Positions 24,098 to 34,289 are shown, counted from the first letter of the stretch. The stretch is 64,000 nucleotides of DNA from Speluncibacter jeojiensis (GCF_029589495.1 NZ_JAAIVF010000003.1:62001-126000); one strand, 5' to 3'. Notes: generated from the letters alone by a model not told the origin. Made by a program: numbers and translations.

Positions 24098-24973
24098 TCA
24101 GGCCTTGGTGTCGAACGTGCCCGGCACCTTCAGCGCCGCGGCGATCGCCGCGATCAGGTCGGTGTCGGTGCGACCGCCGGTCTGCGGCCATCCGGCGAAC
24201 GCCGCCGGGTCCTGCCCGGTCAGCTGCGTCAGCACCACCGCCAGCGCGTCGACGAGCGTGCGGTTGCCGAGTTGGGGCCAGCCCCTGCCGTTCGGCCCGA
24301 GCAGCTGCACCCAGATGTCCTGAAGTTGTTGCGCCTGTGCGGGGGTCACGTCGTCTCCTGACGGGGTGAGTAGTTGCTGGAGCTGTGCGGCGGTGCCACG
24401 GAAGGCGTCGGCGTCGACGGTCTGCCCGGCGACCTGGGCGGCATCGGTGAACTGCAGCACGACCGGTGTGGCGCCGCCGTAGGCGAACCAGTTGCCCGAC
24501 TGGTCACCCGGATACAGGTCGCTGGCGTAGCCGGTGCCGGACACGTAGTCCGACGCGACCAGCCCCGGCACCGCGGACAGGTCGGGGGAGCCGATCTGCT
24601 GCCAATACCAGTGCGGGATGTACGACAACGCGACGTGCCCGCCCGCAGCGGTGATCGCGTTCAGGACGGCCCAGAAGTTCGCGATGTCGCCGGAGTTCGC
24701 CTCGAAGTCGAGCATCACCGGGATCGACGTGTCGCCCAGATGGCTGACCAGGTTGTTCGCCTGCGCGGCCGGATCGTCGCCGGTGACGTAGTGGTACCCG
24801 GCCAGGATCAGGCCGGCGGCGCGCGCGGCGTCCCGGAACCCAGGCCAGGTCGGGTTCACGTAGCCGCTGCCCTCGGACACCTTGACGAACACGAAGTCGA
24901 ACCCCTCGGCCTTGACCTCGGCGAGGTTCAGTCCCGCCTGGTAGCTGGAGATGTCGATGCCGTACAGGGTCAC
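24098..24973 (-). CDS. Phage-type GH25 endolysin-like protein
   Basis: The protein has 291 residues. GH25 signatures: LYGIDISSYQAG near the N-terminus, VFVKVSEGSGYVNP, GYHYVTG and the catalytic block VMLDFEANSG, followed by LVASDYVSG and the barrel end. The C-terminal about 90 residues (QQLQDIWVQLLGPNGRGWPQLGNRTLVDALAVVL) resemble the tail seen in lysins of actinobacteriophages. There is no signal peptide, again as in phage lysins, which need a holin. GTG 24973 is used since the barrel starts immediately after it; longer starts lack a ribosome-binding site. It lies 142 bp from the divergent AraC gene. Probably a prophage remnant or a domesticated lysin. Confidence 0.78.
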   Translation of the reverse strand: MTLYGIDISSYQAGLNLAEVKAEGFDFVFVKVSEGSGYVNPTWPGFRDAARAAGLILAGYHYVTGDDPAAQANNLVSHLGDTSIPVMLDFEANSGDIANFWAVLNAITAAGGHVALSYIPHWYWQQIGSPDLSAVPGLVASDYVSGTGYASDLYPGDQSGNWFAYGGATPVVLQFTDAAQVAGQTVDADAFRGTAAQLQQLLTPSGDDVTPAQAQQLQDIWVQLLGPNGRGWPQLGNRTLVDALAVVLTQLTGQDPAAFAGWPQTGGRTDTDLIAAIAAALKVPGTFDTKA

Positions 24974-25115
24974 ACGCCTCGCCGACCTTCCCGGGTCTTC
25001 GATTCCGTTCTGCCACATCGTGCGTGGCGCGGAGTATTCCACGCGCATCGCGTCGATCGGTTCCGCCGCGCGGTGTGCGCCGCGGAACCGCCGGTGAGAT
25101 GGCAGCATCGCATGG

Positions 25116-25559
25116 GTGACCGACACCCCCGCCACGTCGCAACGCCTGCGCGACCTCGCCCTGCTGCGCAAGGTGCGCGACCGGATCGACCGCGACCACG
25201 CCCAGCCGCTGGACGTCGAGGCGCTCGCCCGCGGTGTGCACATGTCCGCCGGGCACCTGAGCCGGCAGTTCCGGCTGGCCTACGGCGAATCGCCGTACTC
25301 GTACCTGATGACGCGGCGGATCGAACGGGCGATGTCGCTGCTGCTGCGCGGCGACCTGAGCGTCACGGAGGTGTGCTTCGCGGTCGGCTTCTCCTCGCTG
25401 GGCACGTTCAGCACCCGGTTCACCGAACTGGTCGGCATGCCGCCGAGCGTCTACAAGCGCGAGGCCGCACACTCGACCGCCGGGATCCCGCCGTGCGTGG
25501 TCAAGCAGGTGACCAGACCGATCAGGAATCGAGAAGCGCCGAGCGCCGACGGTCCCTAG
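25116..25559 (+). CDS. AraC family transcriptional regulator (DNA-binding domain only)
   Basis: The protein has 147 residues. It contains essentially only the paired helix-turn-helix of AraC proteins: first HTH with VEALARGVHMSAGHLSRQFRLAYGESPYSYL, second with VTEVCFAVGFSSLGTFSTRFTELVGMPPSVYK. There is no effector-binding domain, so control may rest on expression level or a partner protein. It is followed by two VOC-fold genes in the same direction, the first only 10 nt downstream, so it probably regulates them and itself. The GTG start has no Shine-Dalgarno sequence but follows a CAGCAT hexamer at suitable distance for a leaderless transcript. Confidence 0.88.
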   Translation: MTDTPATSQRLRDLALLRKVRDRIDRDHAQPLDVEALARGVHMSAGHLSRQFRLAYGESPYSYLMTRRIERAMSLLLRGDLSVTEVCFAVGFSSLGTFSTRFTELVGMPPSVYKREAAHSTAGIPPCVVKQVTRPIRNREAPSADGP

Positions 25560-25569
25560 CGTTGTCGCC

Positions 25570-25980
25570 ATGGACATCACCATTGCGAACGCCTTCCTCC
25601 CACACACCGACCGCGATGCGACGCTCGCCTTCTACCGCGACCTCCTCGGCTACGAGGTCCGCAAGGAGGTCGGCTACAACGACATGTACTGGATCACCGT
25701 CGGCCACCCGGACCAGCCCGGCGTCTCGCTGGTGCTGCACCCGCCGGCCGCGGACCCCGGCGTCACCGACGAGGAGCGCCGCGTGATCACCGAGATGATG
25801 GCCAAGGGCACCTACGCGATCCTGACCCTGGCCACCCCGGACCTGGACAAGACGTTCGCGCAGCTCGAGGCCGCCGGCGCCGACATCGTCCAGGAACCCA
25901 TCGACCAGCCGTACGGCATCCGCGACTGCGCCGTGCGCGACCCTGCCGGAAACCTGCTGCGCATCAACGAGGAGCACTGA
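25570..25980 (+). CDS. VOC (glyoxalase/bleomycin resistance) family protein
   Basis: The protein has 136 residues with two beta-alpha-beta-beta-beta modules of the VOC fold: ITIANAFLPHTDRDATLAFYRDLLGYEVRKEV at the start and YAILTLATPDLDKTFAQLEAAGADIVQEP with DCAVRDPAGNLLRINEE at the end. Such proteins use a divalent metal for isomerase, dioxygenase or resistance functions, or bind drugs. A TAGCGT hexamer overlapping the previous stop lies 7 nt before the ATG, so it may have its own leaderless transcript. One nucleotide separates it from the next VOC gene, indicating co-expression. Substrate unknown. Confidence 0.88.
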   Translation: MDITIANAFLPHTDRDATLAFYRDLLGYEVRKEVGYNDMYWITVGHPDQPGVSLVLHPPAADPGVTDEERRVITEMMAKGTYAILTLATPDLDKTFAQLEAAGADIVQEPIDQPYGIRDCAVRDPAGNLLRINEEH

Positions 25981-25981
25981 C

Positions 25982-26623
25982 ATGACCACCACCACGTCCA
26001 CCGTGATCACCTCCGTCGTCCTCGACGCGGACGACCCGGCCGCCGGGCAGGCGTTCTACGCGGCGCTCGGGGTCGCCGACCGCATCTCCGTGCGCGCCGC
26101 CCAGGTGCCGTCGACGGGCTTTCGTGGGTACACGCTCTCGATCGTCGTCGCCCAGCCCAACGACGTCGACGCCTTCGTCGACACCGCCGTGTCCGCCGGC
26201 GCCACCGTCGTCACGCCGGTGAAAAAGTCTCTGTGGGGTTACGGCGGCGTCGTGCAGGCCCCCGACGGGGCGGTCTGGAAGGTCGCCAGTTCGTCGAAGA
26301 AGAACACCGGCCCGGCCACCGGGCGCATCGAGTCGCTGGTGTTGCTGCTCGGCGTCGACGATGTCAAGGCCACCAAGGCGTTCTACGTCGACCGCGGACT
26401 GTCCGTGGCGAAGAGCTTCGGCCGCAAGTATGTCGAGTTCACCGCACCGGAGTCGGCGGTCACGCTGGCTCTGCTCGGTCGCGCCGCGCTGGCCAAGGAC
26501 GCCGGCACCGACCCCGCCGGCACGGGTTCGCACCGGATCACCATCGTCTCCGACGGCGGCTCGTTCACGGACCCCGACGGATTCGTCTGGGATGCCCTTG
26601 ATTCAGCACCCCGAGAGCCGTAG
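25982..26623 (+). CDS. Two-domain VOC/glyoxalase family protein
   Basis: The protein has 213 residues with a duplicated VOC architecture. The first half (ITSVVLDADDPAAGQAFYAALGVADRI through GGVVQAPDGAVWKVASS) and the second (IESLVLLLGVDDVKATKAFYVDRGLSVAKSF through GGSFTDPDGFVWDAL) repeat the same beta-alpha plan with the terminal DPDG/APDG turn. It starts one base after the preceding VOC stop. Proteins of this type are common in actinobacteria as uncharacterised glyoxalase-like proteins. The catalytic metal ligands cannot be assigned with confidence. Confidence 0.86.
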   Translation: MTTTTSTVITSVVLDADDPAAGQAFYAALGVADRISVRAAQVPSTGFRGYTLSIVVAQPNDVDAFVDTAVSAGATVVTPVKKSLWGYGGVVQAPDGAVWKVASSSKKNTGPATGRIESLVLLLGVDDVKATKAFYVDRGLSVAKSFGRKYVEFTAPESAVTLALLGRAALAKDAGTDPAGTGSHRITIVSDGGSFTDPDGFVWDALDSAPREP

Positions 26624-26680
26624 AACTTGGGGAGCTGATCGTCAGCGGAAGCACTTCCTGGTCGCAAAGGAGTTGTCGCG

Positions 26681-27751
26681 GTGAGCAAACGGGTCGTGGT
26701 GTGGGGGACCGGCGTCGTCGGGAAGATGGTCATCGCCGAGATCGTGCGGAGCCAGGCGTTCGAACTGGCCGGCGTCGGGGTGAGCAACCCCGACAAGGTC
26801 GGCCGCGACGCCGGCGACATCTGCGGAATCGCGCCGACCGGGGTGATCGCCACCGACGACGTCGACGCGCTGATCGCGCTGCGGCCGGACGCGCTGGTGC
26901 ACTTCGGCCCGACCGCGAAGTACGCCGACGCCAACATCGCGCTGATCACCGCCTTCCTGCGTGCGGGCATCGACGTCGCCTCGACCGCGATGACCCCGTG
27001 GGTGTGGCCGGCGATGCGGCAGATCCCCGCCGTGTGGACCGAGCCGATCGCCGCCGCGTGCGCGGAGGGCGGTGCGCGCTGCTTCACCACCGGCATCGAC
27101 CCGGGCTTCGCGAACGACCTGTTCCCGTTGACGCTCATGGGTTTGTGCGGGGAGGTGACGTCGGTGCGCGCCTCGGAGCTGCTCGACTACACCGACTACG
27201 AGGGCGACTACGAGGACGAGATGGGCATCGGCCGCCCGCCCGAGTTCACCGCGCTGCTCGAGTATCCCGACATCCTGATCATGTCGTGGGGCGCGACCGT
27301 GCCGATGATCGCGCACGCGGCGGGCATCGAGCTCGACGACATCACCACGACGTGGGAGAAGTGGGTGACCCCGCAGGACCGCAAGAGTGTCAAGGGCGTC
27401 GTCAAGGCCGGCGAGGTCGCGGCGATCCGGTTCACCATCAACGGTATCTACCGCGGCCGCGAGGTCATCACCCTCGAACACGTCAACCGGATCGGCAGTG
27501 ATGCCGCGCCCGAGTGGCCGTCGGGCACGCAGGACGATGTGTACCGCGTGGACATCGAGGGATCCCCGTCGATCAGCCAGGAAACCGCCTTCCGCTTCAC
27601 CGACCGGTCGGGCCGGGCACCCGCGGTCGCCGGTTGCCTCGCCACCGGCATGCGGGCGCTGAACGCGGTGCCCGCCCTGGCCGACCTCCCACCCGGCTGG
27701 GTGACCGCGCTCGACCTGCCGCTGATCCCCGGGGTCGGCGCGATCCGCTGA
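26681..27751 (+). CDS. DapB-N-like NAD(P)H-dependent reductase/dehydrogenase
   Basis: The protein has 356 residues. An N-terminal Rossmann domain (RVVVWGTGVVGKMVIAEIV, with the expected Gly motif) is followed by regions typical of dihydrodipicolinate-reductase-like or 2,4-diaminopentanoate-dehydrogenase-like proteins: VHFGPTAKYADANIALITAFLRAGIDVASTAMTP and TTGIDPGFANDLFPLTLMGLCG. It is widespread in mycolic-acid bacteria. The physiological substrate is unknown, and a role in lysine synthesis is unlikely because it lacks the DapB C-terminal domain. GTG 26681 is preceded by AAAGGAG at ideal distance. Confidence 0.8.
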   Translation: MSKRVVVWGTGVVGKMVIAEIVRSQAFELAGVGVSNPDKVGRDAGDICGIAPTGVIATDDVDALIALRPDALVHFGPTAKYADANIALITAFLRAGIDVASTAMTPWVWPAMRQIPAVWTEPIAAACAEGGARCFTTGIDPGFANDLFPLTLMGLCGEVTSVRASELLDYTDYEGDYEDEMGIGRPPEFTALLEYPDILIMSWGATVPMIAHAAGIELDDITTTWEKWVTPQDRKSVKGVVKAGEVAAIRFTINGIYRGREVITLEHVNRIGSDAAPEWPSGTQDDVYRVDIEGSPSISQETAFRFTDRSGRAPAVAGCLATGMRALNAVPALADLPPGWVTALDLPLIPGVGAIR

Positions 27752-27787
27752 CCGCGCCGCCGCACACACCGATCCGAACGAAACGAG

Positions 27788-30220
<2,433 letters not shown>

Positions 30221-30267
30221 CAGATTGCTACACTGGTGGGACAGTGGCGACTGCCGGAGGAGGAGTC

Positions 30268-30645
30268 ATGACGAACGTTGCAGACAGGGTGACCCGGTTC
30301 TCCTCGGATCTCGTCGACGCGGCCGCCACTGAGGGGGAGCGCGAGAACCGCTCGGCCCGCCAGCAGCTCGAACACTGGGCCCGTGTCGGCCGCGAGGTGT
30401 CCAGCCAGCGCAAGGTGCCGCGCCGCCGCGTCGAGGCCGCCCTCGCCGGGCGCCTGCCGCTGCGCGAACTGTCCGACGAAGAGGGCGTCGTGTTCAACGC
30501 CGAGATCGCCGCCAAGCTCGAGGAATCGCTGGCCACCGGCAACCACGCCGCCGACCGCGCCGCACAGGGCCGCGCGACGATCTCGCTCGATGAGAAGGGC
30601 CGGGTTGTCAAGCACCTGCCGGACGGCACCCAGATCGTCCTGTGA
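30268..30645 (+). CDS. ParD-like antitoxin of the zeta toxin
   Basis: The protein has 125 residues. Conserved pieces of the ParD-like family are visible: the helix with RQQLEHWARVGREVSSQ, the linker AALAGRLPLRELSDEEGVVFNAEI, and a C-terminal strand (ATISLDEKGRVVKHLPDGTQIVL) that may reach the toxin. ATG 30268 has a strong GGAGGAGG ribosome-binding site, and a TACACT -10 hexamer lies at 30229-30234. Its stop overlaps the toxin start (GTGA), the classic translational coupling of TA pairs. Role: neutralises the zeta-like kinase downstream and probably represses the promoter. Confidence 0.8.
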   Translation: MTNVADRVTRFSSDLVDAAATEGERENRSARQQLEHWARVGREVSSQRKVPRRRVEAALAGRLPLRELSDEEGVVFNAEIAAKLEESLATGNHAADRAAQGRATISLDEKGRVVKHLPDGTQIVL

Positions 30646-31208
30646 GACGACTCGACCTCGTCGTCGGGCCGAACGGCGCCGGCAAATCCACCTTCATCGA
30701 CCAACGCCTCGCGCCGCTGCTCCCCGGCAGCCTGTTCGTCAACGCCGACGTCATCGCCAAGGACCGCTGGCCGGACGCGCCCGAGGAACACTCCTACGAG
30801 GCCGCGCGCATCGCCGCGACCATCCGTGACGCGCTCATCGCGCAGGGGGAGTCGTTCATCGCCGAGACGGTGTTCTCGCACCCGTCGAAGCTCGGCCTCA
30901 TCGACCGCGCCCACCGGGCGGGCTACGTGGTCGTGCTGCACGTGGTACTGGTGCCGGTCGAACTGTCGGTCGCGCGCGTCGCCGAACGCGTGATCGAAGG
31001 CGGGCACCGGGTGCCCGAGGACAAGATCCGCGGCCGCTTCGAGCGGTTGTGGCCGCTGGTCGCCGACGCGATCGCGCGTGTGGACCACGCCACCGTCTAC
31101 GACAACACCGCACCCGACGTCACACGCATCGTCGCGCGATACGTCGACGGCGATCCGGTCGGCGCGGCCGAATGGCCCAGGTGGGCGCCGGCGGAGCTGG
31201 TCGGCTGA
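30642..31208 (+). CDS. Zeta-toxin family P-loop kinase
   Basis: The protein has 188 residues. Walker A GPNGAGKST is at residues 9-17, followed by the substrate-binding segment FVNADVIAKDRWPDAPEEHSYEAARIAATIRDALI and AETVFSHPSKL, then YVVVLHVVLVPVELSVARVAERVIEGGHRVPEDKIRGRFER. Zeta toxins phosphorylate UDP-N-acetylglucosamine and block peptidoglycan synthesis; the GGHxVPEDKI-type motif is typical of the chromosomal branch. GTG 30642 overlaps the antitoxin stop. It forms a TA module behind the UvrA paralogue, 48 nt downstream of it at the antitoxin. Activity is inferred from motifs only. Confidence 0.83.
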   Translation: MRRLDLVVGPNGAGKSTFIDQRLAPLLPGSLFVNADVIAKDRWPDAPEEHSYEAARIAATIRDALIAQGESFIAETVFSHPSKLGLIDRAHRAGYVVVLHVVLVPVELSVARVAERVIEGGHRVPEDKIRGRFERLWPLVADAIARVDHATVYDNTAPDVTRIVARYVDGDPVGAAEWPRWAPAELVG

Positions 31209-31596
31209 CTCGCCGCCAACCCATTAAAACGTCACAGTGACGTATTGAGGTGGTGTGGCCGGAGGTCGAGAGCGGTAGTGGCCGTGTGGATTTCGCGCCG
31301 AAACGGTCGATTGACAACAAGATTGCCGGGGCGCAGATCTCAGGCGCCCAAGGGCCCGAGCGCCGTGTGAGTTGGAGGTGCCACAACGGACGTGCCAGAC
31401 GCGCCGGCGACGCACACGACGTCACGTGTCGCACACCGGCGATCCGACGAACGACCGACGGCCGCGAATCACATTGACGCAGAGTCGACGCCGAACAACG
31501 TCAAACGAGACCCGCGCCAGCACATATCAAATGATCCGATAATCGACATTATGACATTACGGCCCGATATTGCCGGCGGACCGGCGCCTGAGCGCT
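31209..31596. other. Gene-free stretch between zeta toxin and hydroxylase
   Basis: This 388-nt stretch lies between two convergent genes. Short open frames exist, but none has a ribosome-binding site, a recognisable motif or the codon bias of the neighbours. It holds a perfect palindrome at 31229-31243 and a clearly AT-richer patch around 31,490-31,560. It may be a degraded insertion. Confidence 0.5.
31229..31243. promoter_or_regulatory. Perfect 15-bp palindrome
   Basis: ACGTCAC-A-GTGACGT has perfect 7-bp arms around a single base. It stands alone 20 bp after the zeta stop codon with no gene starting nearby, so it may be an orphan operator or a very short hairpin. TetR- or GntR-type regulators use palindromes of this size. 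Confidence 0.4.
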
Positions 31597-32727
31597 CTAC
31601 CCGAGTGCCGGCGCGCGGTGCTCGTACGCCCAACCTGGTCCGCGCAGCAGAAACGACCATCGGTCCCGCCAGGTGTCCGCGCCGGCGACGTCCCTTGCGA
31701 TGGAGATCCATTCGGCGGCAAAGATCTTCAGCGGGTTGAACGTGCCGACGTTGCTGGTCAGTCCGTAGACCGGCCGGGCCATTTCGGGTTCGAAAGTGCC
31801 GAACAGCTTGTCCCAGACGATCAGGATGCTGCCGTGATTACGATCCAGGTACTCCCGGTTCACGCCGTGATGGGCGCGATGGTGCGACGGCGTGTTCAGC
31901 ACCTTCTCCCACCACCCGAGCGTGCGGATCGCCTCGGTGTGGATCCAGAACTGATAGATCAGGTTGACGGCGCGTGCGTCGGCGATCATGGCGGGACGCA
32001 CCCCCAGCACCGCGAGCAACGAGTACGGCACATACAGGGTGAGCGCCTCGACCCACGGCTGACGCAGTGCCGTCGACAGGTTGTACCGCTCACTGGAGTG
32101 ATGCACCGAGTGCATAGCCCACATCCATCGGACCTCGTGGTCGAGGCGGTGATTCCAGTAGTAGATGAAATCCCATCCGAGGATTGCCACCGCACCCGCC
32201 GCCACCCCGGAACCGAGGTCGAGCGGTGTGCGCACGAACAGGCGCTCCCCGGCGGTGCGTGCGCCCCATTCGGTGGCGACGACCAATGCCGAGGTCGCCA
32301 CCGCAGCCACCGCAGCGCCACGGCCGATCCGCGCGAGCACAGGTGGCAACGGCTGGAGATCCTCAGCCACAGCACAGTCGGCGCGAGCGGAAGCACCCCC
32401 GTCCACCACCCCGGCATCGGCGAGCTCGCCACGCCGGTGCCGTCGGACGACGTCGGCCGCCGTCGCGACGGCCCCCGTCCCGACGGCAACCGCCATCGCC
32501 GCCTTCGCATAGCGCCCGCGGCTGGCCAGCGGGCCGAGCAGCGCCTTCGTCACGAACGGCGCCGCGAGGCTGCCCAGCCCCATGGACAGGCTCGCCATGG
32601 TGTCCTTGAACTCGTAGTCGCCCGCACGTGAGCCCTCGGCGACCGGATGCCGACGCTGCCACCGGTATTCGGCGATCATCGCCCCGACGTACGCGGGGAT
32701 GGCGACGACCGTCAGATCCACCTTCAT
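31597..32727 (-). CDS. Sterol desaturase/fatty acid hydroxylase family membrane protein
   Basis: The protein has 376 residues. The di-iron His clusters of the family are visible: WNHRLDHE, MHSVHHSSERYN and, later, TPSHHRAHHGVNREYLDRNHG. Several hydrophobic segments (around residues 1-20, 45-75, 150-175 and 195-215) and the aromatic YQFWIHTEAI region fit an integral membrane oxygenase that hydroxylates or desaturates lipid or sterol-like substrates. ATG 32727 follows GGGAAGAG; in-frame codons upstream would run into the operator region. The gene diverges from a nitronate-monooxygenase-like gene across two KstR-type boxes, which points to sterol or lipid catabolism control. Confidence 0.87.
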   Translation of the reverse strand: MKVDLTVVAIPAYVGAMIAEYRWQRRHPVAEGSRAGDYEFKDTMASLSMGLGSLAAPFVTKALLGPLASRGRYAKAAMAVAVGTGAVATAADVVRRHRRGELADAGVVDGGASARADCAVAEDLQPLPPVLARIGRGAAVAAVATSALVVATEWGARTAGERLFVRTPLDLGSGVAAGAVAILGWDFIYYWNHRLDHEVRWMWAMHSVHHSSERYNLSTALRQPWVEALTLYVPYSLLAVLGVRPAMIADARAVNLIYQFWIHTEAIRTLGWWEKVLNTPSHHRAHHGVNREYLDRNHGSILIVWDKLFGTFEPEMARPVYGLTSNVGTFNPLKIFAAEWISIARDVAGADTWRDRWSFLLRGPGWAYEHRAPALG

Positions 32728-32771
32728 CTGCCGACTCTTCCCATGCTGTTGATGTGAGGTGCACCACAGGA

Positions 32772-32801
32772 TAGAACAGGTTCCAGTTAGAACGTGTTTC
32801 A
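32772..32801. promoter_or_regulatory. Two tandem KstR-type operator boxes
   Basis: TAGAACAGGTTCCA (32772-32785) and TAGAACGTGTTTCA (32788-32801) both fit the KstR consensus TNNAACNNGTTNNA exactly and are 16 bp apart start to start. They lie 45 bp upstream of the hydroxylase start (minus strand) and 29 bp upstream of the monooxygenase start (plus strand), a position suited to repress both promoters. KstR is the TetR-family repressor of cholesterol catabolism in mycolic-acid bacteria. That this site binds KstR rather than another TetR regulator is inference. Confidence 0.7.
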
Positions 32802-32829
32802 TTCTGGCCACCCTCTACCAGGAGCATGC

Positions 32830-33960
32830 ATGCACACTCCGCTCTGTGACGACCTCGGGATCGAGTTCCCGATCTTCGCCTTCACCCACTGCCGCGACGT
32901 CGTGGTGGCAGTGAGCAAGGCGGGCGGCTTCGGGGTCCTCGGCGCAGTCGGCTTCACCCCCGAAGAGCTCGAGATCGAGCTGAACTGGATCGACGAGCAC
33001 ATCGGCGACCGCCCGTACGGCGTCGACATCGTCATCCCGAACAAGTACGAGGGCATGGACTCGGACATGTCCGGCGACGACCTGACGAAGATGCTGCAGT
33101 CGATGGTGCCGCAGCAGCACCTCGACTTCGCACACAAGATCCTCGCCGACCACGGCCTGCCCGCGGACGACCTCGACCAGAACGCGTTGCAATTGCTCGG
33201 CTGGACCGAGGCCACCGCGACCCCCCAGGTCGAGGTCGCGTTGCAGCACCCCAAGGTCACGCTCATCGCGAACGCGCTGGGCACGCCGCCTGCCGACATG
33301 ATCGAGCACATCCATGCCGCCGGCCGCAAGGTCGCGGCGCTCTGCGGGTCGCCGTATCAGGCACGCAAGCACGCCGACGCGGGAGTCGACATCATCATCG
33401 CCCAGGGCGGCGAGGGCGGCGGACACTGCGGCGAGGTCGGCTCGATCGTGCTGTGGCCGCAGGTCGTCAAGGAGGTCGCGCCCGTCCCTGTGCTGGCCGC
33501 CGGCGGCATCGGTAGTGGCCAGCAGATCGCCGCGGCCCTCGCACTGGGCGCCCAAGGCGCCTGGTCCGGCTCGCAGTGGCTGATGGTCGAGGAGGCGCAG
33601 AACACCGCCGTGCAGCAGGACGCCTACGTCAAGGCGACCAGCCGCGACACCGTGCGCAGCCGCTCGTTCACCGGCAAGCCGTGCCGCATGCTGCGCAACG
33701 AGTGGACCGAGGCGTGGGCCCAGGAGGACAACCCGGATCCGCTCGGAATGCCGTTGCAATACATGGTGTCCGGCATGGCGGTCGCCGCGACCCACAAGTA
33801 CCCGGACCAGAGCGTCGACGTCGCGTTCAACCCGGTCGGGCAGGTCGTCGGGCAGTTCACCAAGGTCGAGAAGACCGCTGCCGTGGTCGAGCGCTGGGTC
33901 CAGGAATATCTCGACGCCACAGGGACGCTCGAGCGTCTGAACGACGCCGCGTCGGTGTGA
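32830..33960 (+). CDS. Nitronate monooxygenase/2-nitropropane dioxygenase family FMN protein
   Basis: The protein has 376 residues and a TIM-barrel FMN fold: IEFPIFAFTHCRDVVVAVSKAGGFGVLGAVGFTPEEL at the start, then GVDIIIAQGGEGGGHCGEVGSIVLWPQVV (the Gly-rich FMN loop with the conserved His) and VPVLAAGGIGSGQQIAAALALGAQGAWSGSQWL. Members oxidise nitronates, or act as oxidoreductases or enoyl reductases in lipid and steroid pathways. ATG 32830 has AGGAG six nt upstream. The promoter contains two KstR-type boxes shared with the divergent hydroxylase. A substrate within sterol breakdown is plausible but unproven. Confidence 0.87.
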   Translation: MHTPLCDDLGIEFPIFAFTHCRDVVVAVSKAGGFGVLGAVGFTPEELEIELNWIDEHIGDRPYGVDIVIPNKYEGMDSDMSGDDLTKMLQSMVPQQHLDFAHKILADHGLPADDLDQNALQLLGWTEATATPQVEVALQHPKVTLIANALGTPPADMIEHIHAAGRKVAALCGSPYQARKHADAGVDIIIAQGGEGGGHCGEVGSIVLWPQVVKEVAPVPVLAAGGIGSGQQIAAALALGAQGAWSGSQWLMVEEAQNTAVQQDAYVKATSRDTVRSRSFTGKPCRMLRNEWTEAWAQEDNPDPLGMPLQYMVSGMAVAATHKYPDQSVDVAFNPVGQVVGQFTKVEKTAAVVERWVQEYLDATGTLERLNDAASV

Positions 33961-33983
33961 CCGAATCGGTCTGATACGCACGA

Positions 33984-34022
33984 GTTCCGGGTGGGCACGC
34001 CGCGAGTGTGCCCACCCGGAAC
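33984..34022 (+). terminator. Strong hairpin terminator after the monooxygenase gene
   Basis: A perfect 15-bp stem (GTTCCGGGTGGGCAC at 33984-33998 with 34008-34022) has a 9-nt loop and begins 23 nt after the monooxygenase stop codon. It has no U-tract, but its length and GC content make it a convincing terminator. Confidence 0.8.
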
Positions 34023-34087
34023 CGCTCTCGGCGGGCGGGTAACCCCTCTCCCGACCGCGAAACCCCTTTCCTGCGTCAATTTTTGCG

Positions 34088-34105
34088 AGATAATCGCAAT
34101 TATCT
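34088..34105. promoter_or_regulatory. AT-rich palindrome, metalloregulator-like
   Basis: AGATAAT-CGCA-ATTATCT is a perfect 7-bp inverted repeat in otherwise GC-rich DNA. It resembles Fur/Zur-type GATAAT palindromes in base content, though the 4-nt centre differs from classical boxes. No start codon with supporting evidence lies close by on either strand. Confidence 0.4.
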
Positions 34106-34289
34106 ATGGTGATACACAAACGCTTCCCCACCCCGGCGGGATCTGTTTGCCGCCAACGACTCTCCGAGTCACCACGCCATCGGCGCTACCTCGGGGTACA
34201 GATGGCCTACCCCACTACACCGCTCGCCGGTAACCGCGGGCGAGCCTTCTCACATCTCCTTCGGTCGGCTCCTGCTCCCCCGTTGCCCA

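Larger units (their letters stand above)
33961..34289. other. Gene-free stretch between monooxygenase and YnfA
   Basis: This 329-nt stretch contains a strong hairpin terminator (33984-34022), an 18-bp AT-rich palindrome (34088-34105) and sequence up to the YnfA stop. A 68-codon plus-strand frame from 34106 overlaps the YnfA gene end and has no motif or neighbour-like codon bias, so it is not called. Confidence 0.5.

Noticed and set aside
31392-31739. Possible small plus-strand gene in the 31.2-31.6 kb gap
   Set aside because: No ribosome-binding site, no motif, weak codon bias, and it runs into the hydroxylase gene on the other strand.
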